Position numbers and translations under genes: made by a program
Notes under the pieces: generated by a model
What the model was told of the DNA's origin: nothing
Databases searched by the model: none
What the model saw: the letters and a program-made list of their open reading frames with translations, nothing else
Shown here: positions 35,869 to 44,865 of the stretch, one piece after another
Position numbering within the stretch: the stretch's first letter is position 1
How the letters are laid out: every line of letters begins with the position of its first letter
NCBI GenBank assembly: GCA_028285305.1
Contig: JANQPV010000036.1
Coordinates: 124,001-188,000, forward strand
Reading direction: 5' to 3'
Length of the DNA: 64,000 bases
Source: Alphaproteobacteria bacterium
GTDB taxonomy: Bacteria; Pseudomonadota; Alphaproteobacteria; SMXP01

Positions 35869-36561
35869 TCAAGACGCGACCTTAACAGGCGGCTCATTCG
35901 GCACGCTATGCAACATATCTTCGTCAGAAATCCGCATGATCCGCTCATAGAGACCGTCGGGATATCCCGTCAGGTGAGGCCCAGGCGCCGATGCGGGATC
36001 AGGTTGAGGCACAGCGCCCCCTTGATCCGCAAACGCTTCCGGATTCTTATACTTTTCCAGTTCCTGGGCGCTAATCCCCGCAAGCTCAACCACCTCCGGA
36101 TCGATCCAGGCCCGGGCATCAATCGGTTCATCCGAGTACGACAGTTCGAGCGCCAGATTCTCAAGACCGGCGAAATAAATCGACATGCAGAAACCGTGAT
36201 CGATCGGCCCCATAACGGGCACACCCTTTGACCGCAAACGATCGCGCATCGCCAACAGCTCCTCATGGTTTTTCACCTTGAGCGCCACATGTTGCATCGT
36301 TCCCTTTGCACTGTTGGCGCCTGCATTTCCCGCATGGGAAAGGCCAATCTGCGGCTCTATCTTGGCGATGTCCGGATTGTAAACGAAAGCAACCGAACTC
36401 TCGTCGTTCAAGCGCAGAAAGCCATGAAAGGTATTTTCCACCCCGTGCATCCAGTAAAGCGCAACAAGTTCCATGCCTAGTTTGTCCGTGAAGAACTCGA
36501 TCTGTCCCTTCATGTCGCCTGTCGAAATCGCCAGGTGATGCAATCCTTCGACTTTGTTCAT
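35869..36561 (-). CDS. VOC-family (glyoxalase/dioxygenase-like) protein
   Basis: A 230-residue vicinal-oxygen-chelate protein. The first beta-alpha-beta-beta-beta unit begins GLHHLAISTGD and the second MQHVALKVKNHEEL; the metal ligands are probably the His residues of these strands and the Glu of NLALELSY. The ~60-residue C-terminal tail is not part of the fold. Families with this fold include extradiol dioxygenases and glyoxalase-type lyases. It precedes the GST gene on the same strand; a repeat element lies upstream. Confidence 0.82.
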   Translation of the reverse strand: MNKVEGLHHLAISTGDMKGQIEFFTDKLGMELVALYWMHGVENTFHGFLRLNDESSVAFVYNPDIAKIEPQIGLSHAGNAGANSAKGTMQHVALKVKNHEELLAMRDRLRSKGVPVMGPIDHGFCMSIYFAGLENLALELSYSDEPIDARAWIDPEVVELAGISAQELEKYKNPEAFADQGGAVPQPDPASAPGPHLTGYPDGLYERIMRISDEDMLHSVPNEPPVKVAS

Positions 36562-36600
36562 GAGCCGTCTCCCTTCCTAGATCGCTAAAAACTAAACAAA

Positions 36601-36705
36601 CGTCATCACGAGGAGCGTTTCGCGCGACGACGTGATCCAGGACCGCAAGTCCAATCCACACCGCCTTGGATTGCTTCTCCCGGTCTCCGACCGGGATCGC
36701 AATGA
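36601..36705. repeat. Dispersed intergenic repeat, copy 2
   Basis: This ~105-bp element starts CGTCATCACGAGGAGCG and ends CGCAATGAC, which is the reverse complement arrangement of the copy at 11862-11964. The shared segments are GTCATTGCGA, AAGCAATCCAAG, CTGGATCA and CTCGTGATGACG. Confidence 0.85.
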
Positions 36706-36742
36706 CAAATCCACACAAATCATTACAAAACTACTCTCCAAT

Positions 36743-37564
36743 TCAGATATTCTTTCGTACCCACTCGTGGATCTTGGCTGAAAATTCTTCCGTATGGAAA
36801 AGCATCAACTGGTGCTTTCCACCTTCCAAGCAGTAGAACTCGACCGGCCCTGCGATTCCGTCCGCAACCATTTTCATGATTTCCGGAGAGAAAGACGGAT
36901 CTTTCTCTCCGCAAGCCACCAAAATCGGTTTTTCGTTCTTATCGACCGGCACTTTCGGGTCGAACGTGAACAGGGTCGCCCACGACGCCAAATCGTAGGA
37001 CCACGTATTCCATGGGTCCAGTCGTTTTTGCTCGCCTGCGCCTGCATAACCGTAATCTTCGTCAAAATTGAAAAGGATATTGCAATCAAGCCGGGCCGCA
37101 CGCCCCACGGACGCGAGCATCTGCTGCACTTCTTCAGACCGCCAAGGTCCCGACGCAAGCGAGAGGGCGGCGCCCCCTGGAACAGCCGGTGACCCCATGA
37201 GAATGGCCCCAATGATCGCATCGGAATAGAGCGCGCTGAACGCAGCCCCGACACCCAAACTGGAACCCAACGTAAAGACGGGCAACCCAGTCTTCTCCTT
37301 CACATACTCCGCATACATTGCAGAAGCATCCGCCCACTCTTCCATCGTCCATTGACCACGCGGCCGATTGGTCGTTGACTTGCCATGTCCGGGCGCGTCA
37401 AACGACCAAATCTCAACGCCTTTCTCCGCATGATGACAACAGAATATGTCATAGATCGCCCCATGAGACGCGATCCCGTGCGAGATAATGAGCGCATACT
37501 GTGGGTCATCACCGCAATACCTGTAAGCATGAATTTCATTCACCACATGTTCTTCACGAATCAT
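36743..37564 (-). CDS. Alpha/beta-hydrolase (monoacylglycerol lipase/lysophospholipase-like)
   Basis: A 273-residue serine hydrolase. The nucleophile elbow is LGSSLGVG with Ser102, the HG of the oxyanion site is in IISHGIASHG, and SFDAPGHGKS is the usual strand after it; the catalytic His is near GGKHQLM at the end. It lies 33 bases after the flavin monooxygenase gene, so the two are probably one operon under the nearby TetR regulator. Confidence 0.85.
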   Translation of the reverse strand: MIREEHVVNEIHAYRYCGDDPQYALIISHGIASHGAIYDIFCCHHAEKGVEIWSFDAPGHGKSTTNRPRGQWTMEEWADASAMYAEYVKEKTGLPVFTLGSSLGVGAAFSALYSDAIIGAILMGSPAVPGGAALSLASGPWRSEEVQQMLASVGRAARLDCNILFNFDEDYGYAGAGEQKRLDPWNTWSYDLASWATLFTFDPKVPVDKNEKPILVACGEKDPSFSPEIMKMVADGIAGPVEFYCLEGGKHQLMLFHTEEFSAKIHEWVRKNI

Positions 37565-37597
37565 CCGACACTATCCCCTTTCCCAACGTTGAGTGCC

Positions 37598-38770
37598 TTA
37601 CCCCTCATGTGCAGTAAGCGCATCGTATCTAAACAAGCGGTCCAAGACTCTCCCGCCGGCAACGCCCGCTGCCGCATTTCGAGCGACCGCCTTGAGACCG
37701 CGGGCATGAAAGATCTCCGCGTTTCTGCGGGAGCCCAGTTGGATTTGAGCCGTCCGCTCACGCCGCAAGTCTTCATACTTTTGAAGAGCTGACGGCACAT
37801 CGCTCGCCGAAGAAACGCATGCTGCTAACACGGCGCCATCTTCAATAGCCATTGCCGCCCCTTGCGCCATAAAGGGTAAAGTTGGGTGGCACGCGTCCCC
37901 CAACAATGTGATTCTATCCCTTCCCCATTGCCTCATGGGCGGACGATCATAGAGCGCCCACTTGTAACAGCTATCCTTATCCATATTGGCGATGAGCGTC
38001 TCAATCGTGTCGTGCCATCCGGCAAAGTCTGACGCGAGTTCGGCATGATCGCCTTTCTCCGTCCACGACTCGATGTCCCAACCTTCCTTTTCAACGACAC
38101 AGACGCAGTTGAGCAGCTCCCCACCACGAACATAATAATGCACAAAGTGCTTTCCAGGGCCCCACCAAGCGGCGGCCACGGGGCGCACGAGCCCGTTCGG
38201 CAAACGCTCTGCGGGTACAAGCCCGCGCCAAGCCACATTGCCTGTAAAGATCGGTGATTCATTGCCAAATAATCTGCGCCGGACAACCGAGTGAATCCCA
38301 TCCGCCCCGACCAGGAAATCGCTAGTAAAAGACTGTCCGTCATGTAAGACCGATACGAACTCGTTCTTTTCTTCGACTTTTTCAACACACGCGTCTGTAT
38401 AAAGATCAATATTGGGGGAAGATCCAGCTGCGTCGGCAAGCACACGCATCAGATCCGCGCGGTGAACATGATAATAGGGATAACCGTAGGTCTCGATGAC
38501 CGATGTGCCCAGCTCGTTCCTTGAGATCACCTTGCCGGATTTCCAATCCCGCATTTCCGTGCCTTCGGGAATGAAAGCCACGCCTCGAAGCGCGGGTTCC
38601 AATCCCAGATGATGTAATACGCGCGTGCAATTGGGGCTCAATTGGATTCCCGCACCGATCTCGCCAAACTCTGACGCTTGCTCAAAAACGACAACATGGA
38701 CGTTCCGCTTCGCAAGGCATAGAGCCGCACTCAACCCTCCAATACCACCGCCAACAATAATTGCTTTCAC
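37598..38770 (-). CDS. FAD-dependent aromatic monooxygenase (salicylate hydroxylase-like)
   Basis: A ~390-residue class A flavoprotein monooxygenase. The Rossmann motif GGGIGGLSAALCLAKR opens the protein; the second FAD motif FLVGADGIHSVVRR and the third GDACHPTLPFMAQGA are intact. I chose GTG 38770 (VKAIIVGGG), with GGAG eight bases upstream, because the longer frames would begin inside the operator pair at 38839-38881. Salicylate, 3-hydroxybenzoate and kynurenine hydroxylases share this layout. It starts a minus-strand operon with a hydrolase and is divergent from a TetR gene. Confidence 0.87.
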   Translation of the reverse strand: MKAIIVGGGIGGLSAALCLAKRNVHVVVFEQASEFGEIGAGIQLSPNCTRVLHHLGLEPALRGVAFIPEGTEMRDWKSGKVISRNELGTSVIETYGYPYYHVHRADLMRVLADAAGSSPNIDLYTDACVEKVEEKNEFVSVLHDGQSFTSDFLVGADGIHSVVRRRLFGNESPIFTGNVAWRGLVPAERLPNGLVRPVAAAWWGPGKHFVHYYVRGGELLNCVCVVEKEGWDIESWTEKGDHAELASDFAGWHDTIETLIANMDKDSCYKWALYDRPPMRQWGRDRITLLGDACHPTLPFMAQGAAMAIEDGAVLAACVSSASDVPSALQKYEDLRRERTAQIQLGSRRNAEIFHARGLKAVARNAAAGVAGGRVLDRLFRYDALTAHEG

Positions 38771-38838
38771 GGACCGCACTCCATCGAGCAGATCAGCGCT
38801 TCGGAACGGCTTCCAACTTTCTTTCGCAAAGCCTTGAC

Positions 38839-38881
38839 TGATCAACTGATCAGGATACTATCACGCCTGATCAATCGATCA
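38839..38881. promoter_or_regulatory. Paired operator TGATC-N4-GATCA, probable TetR sites
   Basis: Two 14-bp inverted repeats, TGATCaactGATCA (38839-38852) and TGATCaatcGATCA (38868-38881), lie 29 bases apart between the divergent monooxygenase and TetR genes. Spacing and place fit autoregulation and control of the monooxygenase. Confidence 0.7.
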
Positions 38882-38905
38882 AGAAGATATTTTGGGACGT
38901 AACGC

Positions 38906-39523
38906 ATGCAAAAGACCAGAGCCGTTCGGACCCCGGATGCAAATTCCGACGCCCGCGCCAGGATCATAGACGCCGCCCGCGAACTCTTCGCCACCCTTGG
39001 GTTCGAGGGAGCGAGCACCCGGCGTATCGCTGAGAACGCAGGCGTCGCCCAGAGCCTTTTGCTCTACCATTTCGGTTCAAAAGAGATCCTTTGGAAAGCG
39101 GTGATGGACGACATTTTTGAGTGGGCGAACGGGATGATTCACGAGTTCGAAGCATCTGAACAACCCGACACCGTTGAAGAGCGCATCATGGTGGGAGTGC
39201 GGGCATTTATCCAAATGTGTCAGGAACGGCCGGACTTTCATCGGCTGATGACACTGGAAGGGCGCAGCGAAAGCGAGCGATTAATATGGCTGGCCGAGAC
39301 CCATCTTAAGCCCATGTTCAAGCAGAACACGGATCTTCTTAGAAAGGGGCAAATAGCAGGAAGCATTCGCCCTGGCGATCCAACCCTGCTTCATTACAGC
39401 ATGATTGGGATCGCGGGCACCGCCTATGCCTTTGCGCCGGAGATCAAACTCTTGACCGGCAAATCTCGCCCACCTGATCCAAAGGCGATAGAGGAACAAA
39501 TCCGCGCATTGTTGTTCAAATAA
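38906..39523 (+). CDS. TetR/AcrR-family transcription regulator
   Basis: A 205-residue TetR regulator. The DNA-binding helix-turn-helix is in ATLGFEGASTRRIAENAGV followed by LLLYHFGSKEILW, typical of the family. The rest is the helical ligand domain. It is divergent from the flavin monooxygenase/hydrolase pair and its promoter region holds two copies of TGATC-N4-GATCA, its likely site. The effector is probably the aromatic substrate or its CoA ester, by analogy only. Confidence 0.9.
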   Translation: MQKTRAVRTPDANSDARARIIDAARELFATLGFEGASTRRIAENAGVAQSLLLYHFGSKEILWKAVMDDIFEWANGMIHEFEASEQPDTVEERIMVGVRAFIQMCQERPDFHRLMTLEGRSESERLIWLAETHLKPMFKQNTDLLRKGQIAGSIRPGDPTLLHYSMIGIAGTAYAFAPEIKLLTGKSRPPDPKAIEEQIRALLFK

Positions 39524-39586
39524 TGTCCGCGCGTTCCGCTGAAGCGTCACAGCGCTGAATCGCCGACCCACCGGCGAGAGCAGAGA

Positions 39587-40918
39587 CTATGCCTTTGTAA
39601 ACTCCAAGTGCAATTCCAAAGTCCCAAGCATGATACCGGGTTGATGAAGGAAAGTATTCCCTGGCGCGTACCGCATGGAATCGATTCGATCAAACAACCG
39701 CTCCCAAGCAATATTCTGCTCCCTGCGGGAAATTCCTGAACCCGGACAACTCCGCAAACCCTGAGAAAACGTAAGATGTCGAGTGAGCCCCTTCCTTTTC
39801 AAGTTTATGTCCATTGGACACTCAAATTCATCCGCATCCAGATTGGCCGCCGCCCAACGCAAGTGGAGAATGGAGCCCGCGGGCACTTTGACCCCCTGGA
39901 ACTCTTCGTCTTGGACTGTCATGCGCGTTGAAAGGCCTTGCGTCGGCGCTCGCAGGCGCAGCCCCTCTTCGACAAAATTCTTGATCTTGGAGCGGTCCCC
40001 TTTCAGCTCAGCAAAGAGGTCCGGGTCTTCACAGAGTAGCTGAGCCTGTTCGGCAATGGCATATTGAGTCGTTTCCAACCCTCCAATATGCATGGCATAC
40101 ACAATTCCCACGATCTCGACATCCGTCAGCTTACGATCGAACGGCTCGTACGTCACCTGCGTGAGCCAAGTGATCATATCGTCCTTTGGATAAGCGCGTT
40201 TTTCCGTAACGAGCGCTTGTACATAATCCCCAAATTCCGAGAGGTCTTTGACCTGCTCCGCCTCTTCCGCACGGGTCAGAAAGTTACGATGACCGGTGCC
40301 GTACACAAATCGCTTCACTTGCGCATCGCTCCAAACTCTGAGTTGCGCCATGTCTTCGTGGGGGAACCCTAAGACATTGTTCATGACAATTTGCGGAAGC
40401 GGCGCTGCAAATTCCTTCACAAAGTCGACTTTGCCGTGATCGATCCAATTATCGATAAGGCTGTTGACCGTCTCGGTGATCATTTCATCGTGACGCGCGG
40501 CGCCTGGTCCAACCCACGGATCCGTAAGCTGAGTCTTATGGGCCTTCCAAAGTTCCGGATTGGGCCGCAAGGACATAATGGATTTGGCCATGGCATGTAG
40601 GGGGATCGGCATGTCCTTTGGATCCACCCGCTCTTTGGGCGGATCCAAAACAGGCATCATCTTGTATTGAACGGGCGGAAAACGCTGAATGTCTTTGACA
40701 ACATGGGAGATATCTTCATGCTTACAGAGTATGAATCCATCCGTATCTGGACTTGTGCCTTCCCCGGGGATTCGGTGCACGGGCGCCTCCCGATGAAGAA
40801 TCTTATAGGCCTCATACCAATGCTCTTGTGCGCCGGGCGAGAAGAGATCCACATCCGCCAAAGAGACAGGACATTTCATCGCGCTGAGTTCATGATTGGG
40901 TGTTTTGCTTCCGGCCAT
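39587..40918 (-). CDS. Cytochrome P450, divergent heme-binding segment
   Basis: A 443-residue P450. The I-helix reads IGGLETT (278-284), where the usual Asn/Asp is Leu; ExxR is Glu318-Arg321; the heme ligand is Cys391 in FSQGLRSCPGSG, which differs from the common FGxGxHxCxG. The proximal loop is still intact around the Cys-Pro-Gly. The N-terminal region is longer than in the P450 at 28399. It is convergent with the TetR gene. Class I redox partners are not nearby. Confidence 0.9.
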   Translation of the reverse strand: MAGSKTPNHELSAMKCPVSLADVDLFSPGAQEHWYEAYKILHREAPVHRIPGEGTSPDTDGFILCKHEDISHVVKDIQRFPPVQYKMMPVLDPPKERVDPKDMPIPLHAMAKSIMSLRPNPELWKAHKTQLTDPWVGPGAARHDEMITETVNSLIDNWIDHGKVDFVKEFAAPLPQIVMNNVLGFPHEDMAQLRVWSDAQVKRFVYGTGHRNFLTRAEEAEQVKDLSEFGDYVQALVTEKRAYPKDDMITWLTQVTYEPFDRKLTDVEIVGIVYAMHIGGLETTQYAIAEQAQLLCEDPDLFAELKGDRSKIKNFVEEGLRLRAPTQGLSTRMTVQDEEFQGVKVPAGSILHLRWAAANLDADEFECPMDINLKRKGLTRHLTFSQGLRSCPGSGISRREQNIAWERLFDRIDSMRYAPGNTFLHQPGIMLGTLELHLEFTKA

Positions 40919-41123
40919 TGCCTATCCTCCCGCATCCATTCCTTCGGTTTGATCCCCGTAAAAGAACAGACAAACACCTGAAAGTTCAAGAGGTTTTGCG
41001 CGTTCCGGTGCAAGTCGCAATCCTTCGCGTCAATAGATGCGACACACCTGTACGCCAGCCTCCTTCCCAAGGCAGGCAGGCGTCACAAGCCAGCATAATT
41101 TTCCGCAACCCTTGACGAGGTCG

Positions 41124-41693
41124 CTAGTCTTCAGCGCGCCCCACATACGCGACTTCTCTCGTGTCGACGGTGATGCGTTCTCCCGGGGCAACAAACTGGG
41201 GAACGGTGATGCGAAGCCCATTTTCCAACAGCGCCGGTTTGTAGGACGCGCTTGCGGTTTGGCCCTTGATCACCGGCTCCGTTTCCGACACCGTAACGGT
41301 GACCTGTTCCGGCAGGGCCACATCGATGGGCGTATTCTCATAGAACGATATTCTGACACTCATTCCTTCCGCCAGAAAACTGGCACTCTCGCCGATTGTA
41401 TCTGCACTGACTTCGATTTGTTCGAAAGTATCGGCATCCATAAACACAAATTGCGGATCGCTCGCATAAAGGAATGTATAGTCTTTTTCTTCCAACCGCG
41501 CTCGTTCAACCGACTCTGATGCCCGGTAGCGCATATTGAGTTTGGTGCCACTTATAATGTTTTTCATTTCGACTTGATTGTAGGCACCGCTCTTGCCCGT
41601 CTTGGTGGCTTGCGTCTTTTGGACTTTCCACAACCCCCCTTCGTGGAGAATTATGTGGCCTCGGCGAACCTGATTACCGTTGATCTTCACCAA
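41124..41693 (-). CDS. efp: Translation elongation factor P
   Basis: A 189-residue EF-P, which relieves ribosome stalling at proline stretches. The N-terminal KOW-like domain has KTGKSGAYNQVEMKN, with Lys34 at the position modified in E. coli, and the two OB domains follow (FMDADTFEQIEV, then VTVTVSETEPVIKGQTAS and IRVDTREVAYVGR-like end). The Lys34 loop is KSGA rather than the E. coli KGQA. The length is normal. It is divergent from rlmB with about 95 bases between. Confidence 0.95.
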   Translation of the reverse strand: MVKINGNQVRRGHIILHEGGLWKVQKTQATKTGKSGAYNQVEMKNIISGTKLNMRYRASESVERARLEEKDYTFLYASDPQFVFMDADTFEQIEVSADTIGESASFLAEGMSVRISFYENTPIDVALPEQVTVTVSETEPVIKGQTASASYKPALLENGLRITVPQFVAPGERITVDTREVAYVGRAED

Positions 41694-41789
41694 TTTCTCC
41701 CGTTTTAATTCCTTGAATTGCGATCATAGCACTGGCGTGTTTCAATGTGTCAACAGATCCATTATACAGCCGCGCAACCAAACACAACC

Positions 41790-42554
41790 ATGTCTAGTGG
41801 GACCGAACTCGAATTGCACGCGAAAGAAAAGATATTCGGAAAACACTCTGTAAGAGGAGTGTTTATCGCCCGGCCACAAGAGATCGACTCCGTTCTGCTC
41901 GCGGGCAAAGAAGACTATCACGGTGACATCATCGAGCTCGCGGCAAAACACAACATCCCCTACGAGTTCACGACGTGGCCCAACTTCAAACAGCAAGGTG
42001 AATTCACCGAAGACGATAAGCATCAGGGCGTGCTCGCTTTCGTCCGCCCAAGACGCATCTACAATGAGGACGACTTTGATGAGCTCCAAGATGCCAAATG
42101 TGTATTGATGCTGGATCAGATTACCAATCCGCAAAACTTCGCGACTATTATCCGAAGCGCGGCATTCTTCGGCGCAGATGCGATCATGTTCATGAAGAAT
42201 CGCGCGGTTGATATCTCGCCCACCGTAACGCGATATGCCGTTGGCGGTGCCGAGTTCGTGAAGTTCTTCCAGATCACCAATGTTTCCCAATCGTTGGAAG
42301 ACTTAAAGAGAATGGGATTTTGGACCTATGGTTTTGATGAGCGGGGATCCGATCCCCTCAATCAATGCAACTTTGCCGAAAAGTCCGTTCTCGTCGTCGG
42401 CGCCGAGGGCCAGGGGCTGAGAAAGAAAACGAAATCCTATTGCGACTTCCTTGTCAGCATTACCGGCGGGGTAAACGGCGTTGAATCGCTCAACGCCGGC
42501 ACGGCCACCTCTATCGCTCTCTACGAGTTCTTTCGCGCGAAGGCGGCGCAGTAG
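41790..42554 (+). CDS. rlmB: 23S rRNA (guanosine-2'-O-)-methyltransferase RlmB-like, TrmH family
   Basis: A 254-residue SPOUT methyltransferase. The N-terminal substrate-binding region begins IFGKHSVRGVFIARPQ; motif 1 is LDQITNPQNFATIIRSAAFFG, motif 2 VLVVGAEGQGLRKKT and motif 3 GVNGVESLNAGTATSIALYEF, whose knot binds S-adenosylmethionine. This is the RlmB layout (Gm2251) rather than TrmH proper. I chose ATG 41790; the frame also opens at 41745 without a ribosome site. The name is by family, not tested. Confidence 0.85.
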   Translation: MSSGTELELHAKEKIFGKHSVRGVFIARPQEIDSVLLAGKEDYHGDIIELAAKHNIPYEFTTWPNFKQQGEFTEDDKHQGVLAFVRPRRIYNEDDFDELQDAKCVLMLDQITNPQNFATIIRSAAFFGADAIMFMKNRAVDISPTVTRYAVGGAEFVKFFQITNVSQSLEDLKRMGFWTYGFDERGSDPLNQCNFAEKSVLVVGAEGQGLRKKTKSYCDFLVSITGGVNGVESLNAGTATSIALYEFFRAKAAQ

Positions 42555-42841
42555 ATCGCTTGTGTGACTGCGCCGAGGGGGACACTTAACCGGAGCGCAC
42601 CAGCTTGTCTCGCCCAACACAACCCCAATGTCTGTTGTCAGATATCGCGGCCCTATTGAAGCGAGAAGAAAGAGCCCCGGAGAGCGCTGTCCAATGTGCC
42701 TTCCACGATCGCGCGTAGATTCATTCGGCGTTTCACGACAATTTGCCCCAAGTCCAGGTCGTTGGCCCAATGATCTTGAGTGTTTCGGAATTTCGTTCGC
42801 GTCTGTATTGACTAGCTGGACACCAGCATCGCGAGCGAACG

Positions 42842-44701
42842 TCAGCTTAGCCCTCGTCGCCACAAGGCGCCCAAAATCAAAGACACGAATGCCAATAGCG
42901 CGATGAAGACAATTGACCTCAAAGGGGGATCGATGATCAATTCAGCAACAGAAAATCTCATCTCGCACTCAAATCCGCACTCACCCACATAGGTGCCGCG
43001 AATGCTGCGGACGATTTGTGGATTGGGTTCAATGACCCCTACCTCTTTGGCATATGTTTCAAAGGCTGAACTGTATTCAGCGACGACGTCCGGGTGATCC
43101 TCTGCAACGTTTTTGGACTCTCCAGGGTCGTTGTACATGTCGTACAACTCCCAAGATCCGTCGCCGAACGGGTTTTGCAATTGCACCAGTTTCCATTGAC
43201 CTTTCCAGACGGCCTTATTGCCGAAAAGTTCAGTGAACAGATATCGCTCAGGTAGGGTCCTTCCCGATTCCCAGTTTCCGTGAAGCGAAATCCCACGAGG
43301 TTGGGCTTTATCCGCAAACAATGGATCAGATTTGGGCTCGACGCCTGCAAGCTCGTAGATCGTTGGCGCAATATCTGAAATATGAGCGAGTGTATCCAGG
43401 AAGCCACCCGTGGGTATCGTCGGCCCGGCAACGATAAGCGGGGATCGCGTTCCGCCCTCCGTAGTGACTGCTTTGAAGAACCGCCAAGGGGTGTTCGATG
43501 CTTGCGCCCACTCTCGACCCAAGAATGTATGAGAGCGCGGCTTGCCGGCACTTCCAACATCCATATCTCTTTCGTCAAACAGCCACTCTCTCGTCGTACC
43601 AGGATAATTCAAGGGTGTTGCGGCACTGGACCCATTGTCAGAAAAGAATAAGACGTACGTGTTGTTCAGCTCTCCTTCGGCCTCAAGGTATCGCAGTACG
43701 CGCCCAATTTCTGTGTCCATCAGCTCAATCATCGAAGCGTAGACTTCCATCGCCCTAGAAGATTGATGCCGCTGTTCGTTTGTGCGCTCTCCCCACGGAG
43801 GCAAGTAAGAAGGAAGGAACTTGGGAATACTAATCCCTTCTGCTAACGCCGCCGTCTCGGGAAACAGACCTTTCTCTTTAAGTCTCTCAAGGCGCCGCAA
43901 CTGGATAACCTCCGGCCCCTCATCGTAGGCTCCGCGGTAGTGCTCCAACCATTCATCAGGAACTTGGAGCGGGTCATGAGGCGCTGTATAGGCCAAATAT
44001 GAAAGGAAGGGCTTGGTCTTGTCGCGAGCCTTAAGATAACCGATCATTTTGTCAGTATAGCTGATAGTTGAATAAAAATCCGGAGGCAGAGCAACCACCT
44101 GGTCATCTTCAAGATAAGTGACGAGCTCGGATTGATTGAGGATGAGTTCATCGCCGAAATGGCTGGCCCCGCCCTCCTTTAAGACAAATGATCGGTCAAA
44201 CCCTCTGGCGTTCGGATACTGGTCAGGATGAACTCCGACGTGCCACTTTCCCGCTATCCAGGATTGATAGCCTTTTGCCCCCAGCACCTCCGCTATCGTC
44301 ACAACGCCATCGTGAAGCTCACCGGCATAGCGGATATCATCTAACTGATTTGCAACTTGTTGGCCTTGCTGCGTACCCACCCCGGCCTCGTGATTTGAAG
44401 CACCGGTTAGCAGCATCGCCCTTGTGGGCGCGCATGTTGGTGCAACATAAAAGTGAGACATCACAATACCGCTTCCCGCCAACGCATCTAGATTGGGCGT
44501 TTGAATTTCGCCGCCCATCACGCCCAAATCCGACCACCCCATGTCGTCAGCGACAATGATAAGAAAGTTTGGAGGTCTCTCATCTTCGTTCCCATCTGAA
44601 TTGTTCTGAGAATTTGCTTGCACACTGAAAAAGAGCGAAACTACCCACAACGCTCCCACTAACACGGGCGCACTTTTCAACACACCGACCCTTGAAGACA
44701 T
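42842..44701 (-). CDS. Type I sulfatase, membrane-associated
   Basis: A ~619-residue sulfatase. The formylglycine cysteine is Cys90 in APTCAPTRAMLLTG (C-x-P-x-R), and the metal-binding residues are in IIVADDMGW near the N-terminus and FFSDNGSS later. A hydrophobic segment around residues 12-28 is a signal peptide or anchor, and a second one near the C-terminus (IVFIALLAFVSLILGALW) ends the protein, so it is probably held at the membrane. The ATG at 44701 was preferred; the frame runs to 44767. Two genes upstream is an MFS permease that may import a sulfated or sugar substrate. Confidence 0.85.
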   Translation of the reverse strand: MSSRVGVLKSAPVLVGALWVVSLFFSVQANSQNNSDGNEDERPPNFLIIVADDMGWSDLGVMGGEIQTPNLDALAGSGIVMSHFYVAPTCAPTRAMLLTGASNHEAGVGTQQGQQVANQLDDIRYAGELHDGVVTIAEVLGAKGYQSWIAGKWHVGVHPDQYPNARGFDRSFVLKEGGASHFGDELILNQSELVTYLEDDQVVALPPDFYSTISYTDKMIGYLKARDKTKPFLSYLAYTAPHDPLQVPDEWLEHYRGAYDEGPEVIQLRRLERLKEKGLFPETAALAEGISIPKFLPSYLPPWGERTNEQRHQSSRAMEVYASMIELMDTEIGRVLRYLEAEGELNNTYVLFFSDNGSSAATPLNYPGTTREWLFDERDMDVGSAGKPRSHTFLGREWAQASNTPWRFFKAVTTEGGTRSPLIVAGPTIPTGGFLDTLAHISDIAPTIYELAGVEPKSDPLFADKAQPRGISLHGNWESGRTLPERYLFTELFGNKAVWKGQWKLVQLQNPFGDGSWELYDMYNDPGESKNVAEDHPDVVAEYSSAFETYAKEVGVIEPNPQIVRSIRGTYVGECGFECEMRFSVAELIIDPPLRSIVFIALLAFVSLILGALWRRGLS

Positions 44702-44865
44702 TTTCCGCACTCTAGGACCCTTTCTATGTGGACCAGAACTAAGGCGCATCTCGCAAACGCGATACATTAAAGCTGGTCAGTCTTTCTTTGTTTGACCCAG
44801 CGCTTCCGCGCATATCAAGTTCGTCAAACCGATGAATTGGCTCGAGTCAACTGACCCTCATATCT

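Noticed and set aside
41054-41081. Terminator after efp
   Set aside because: GCC/GGC-rich hairpin is imperfect and has no T-run; evidence too weak.
42555-42841. Gene between rlmB and the sulfatase
   Set aside because: Frames there lack a start with a ribosome site and a recognisable domain; they look like chance.
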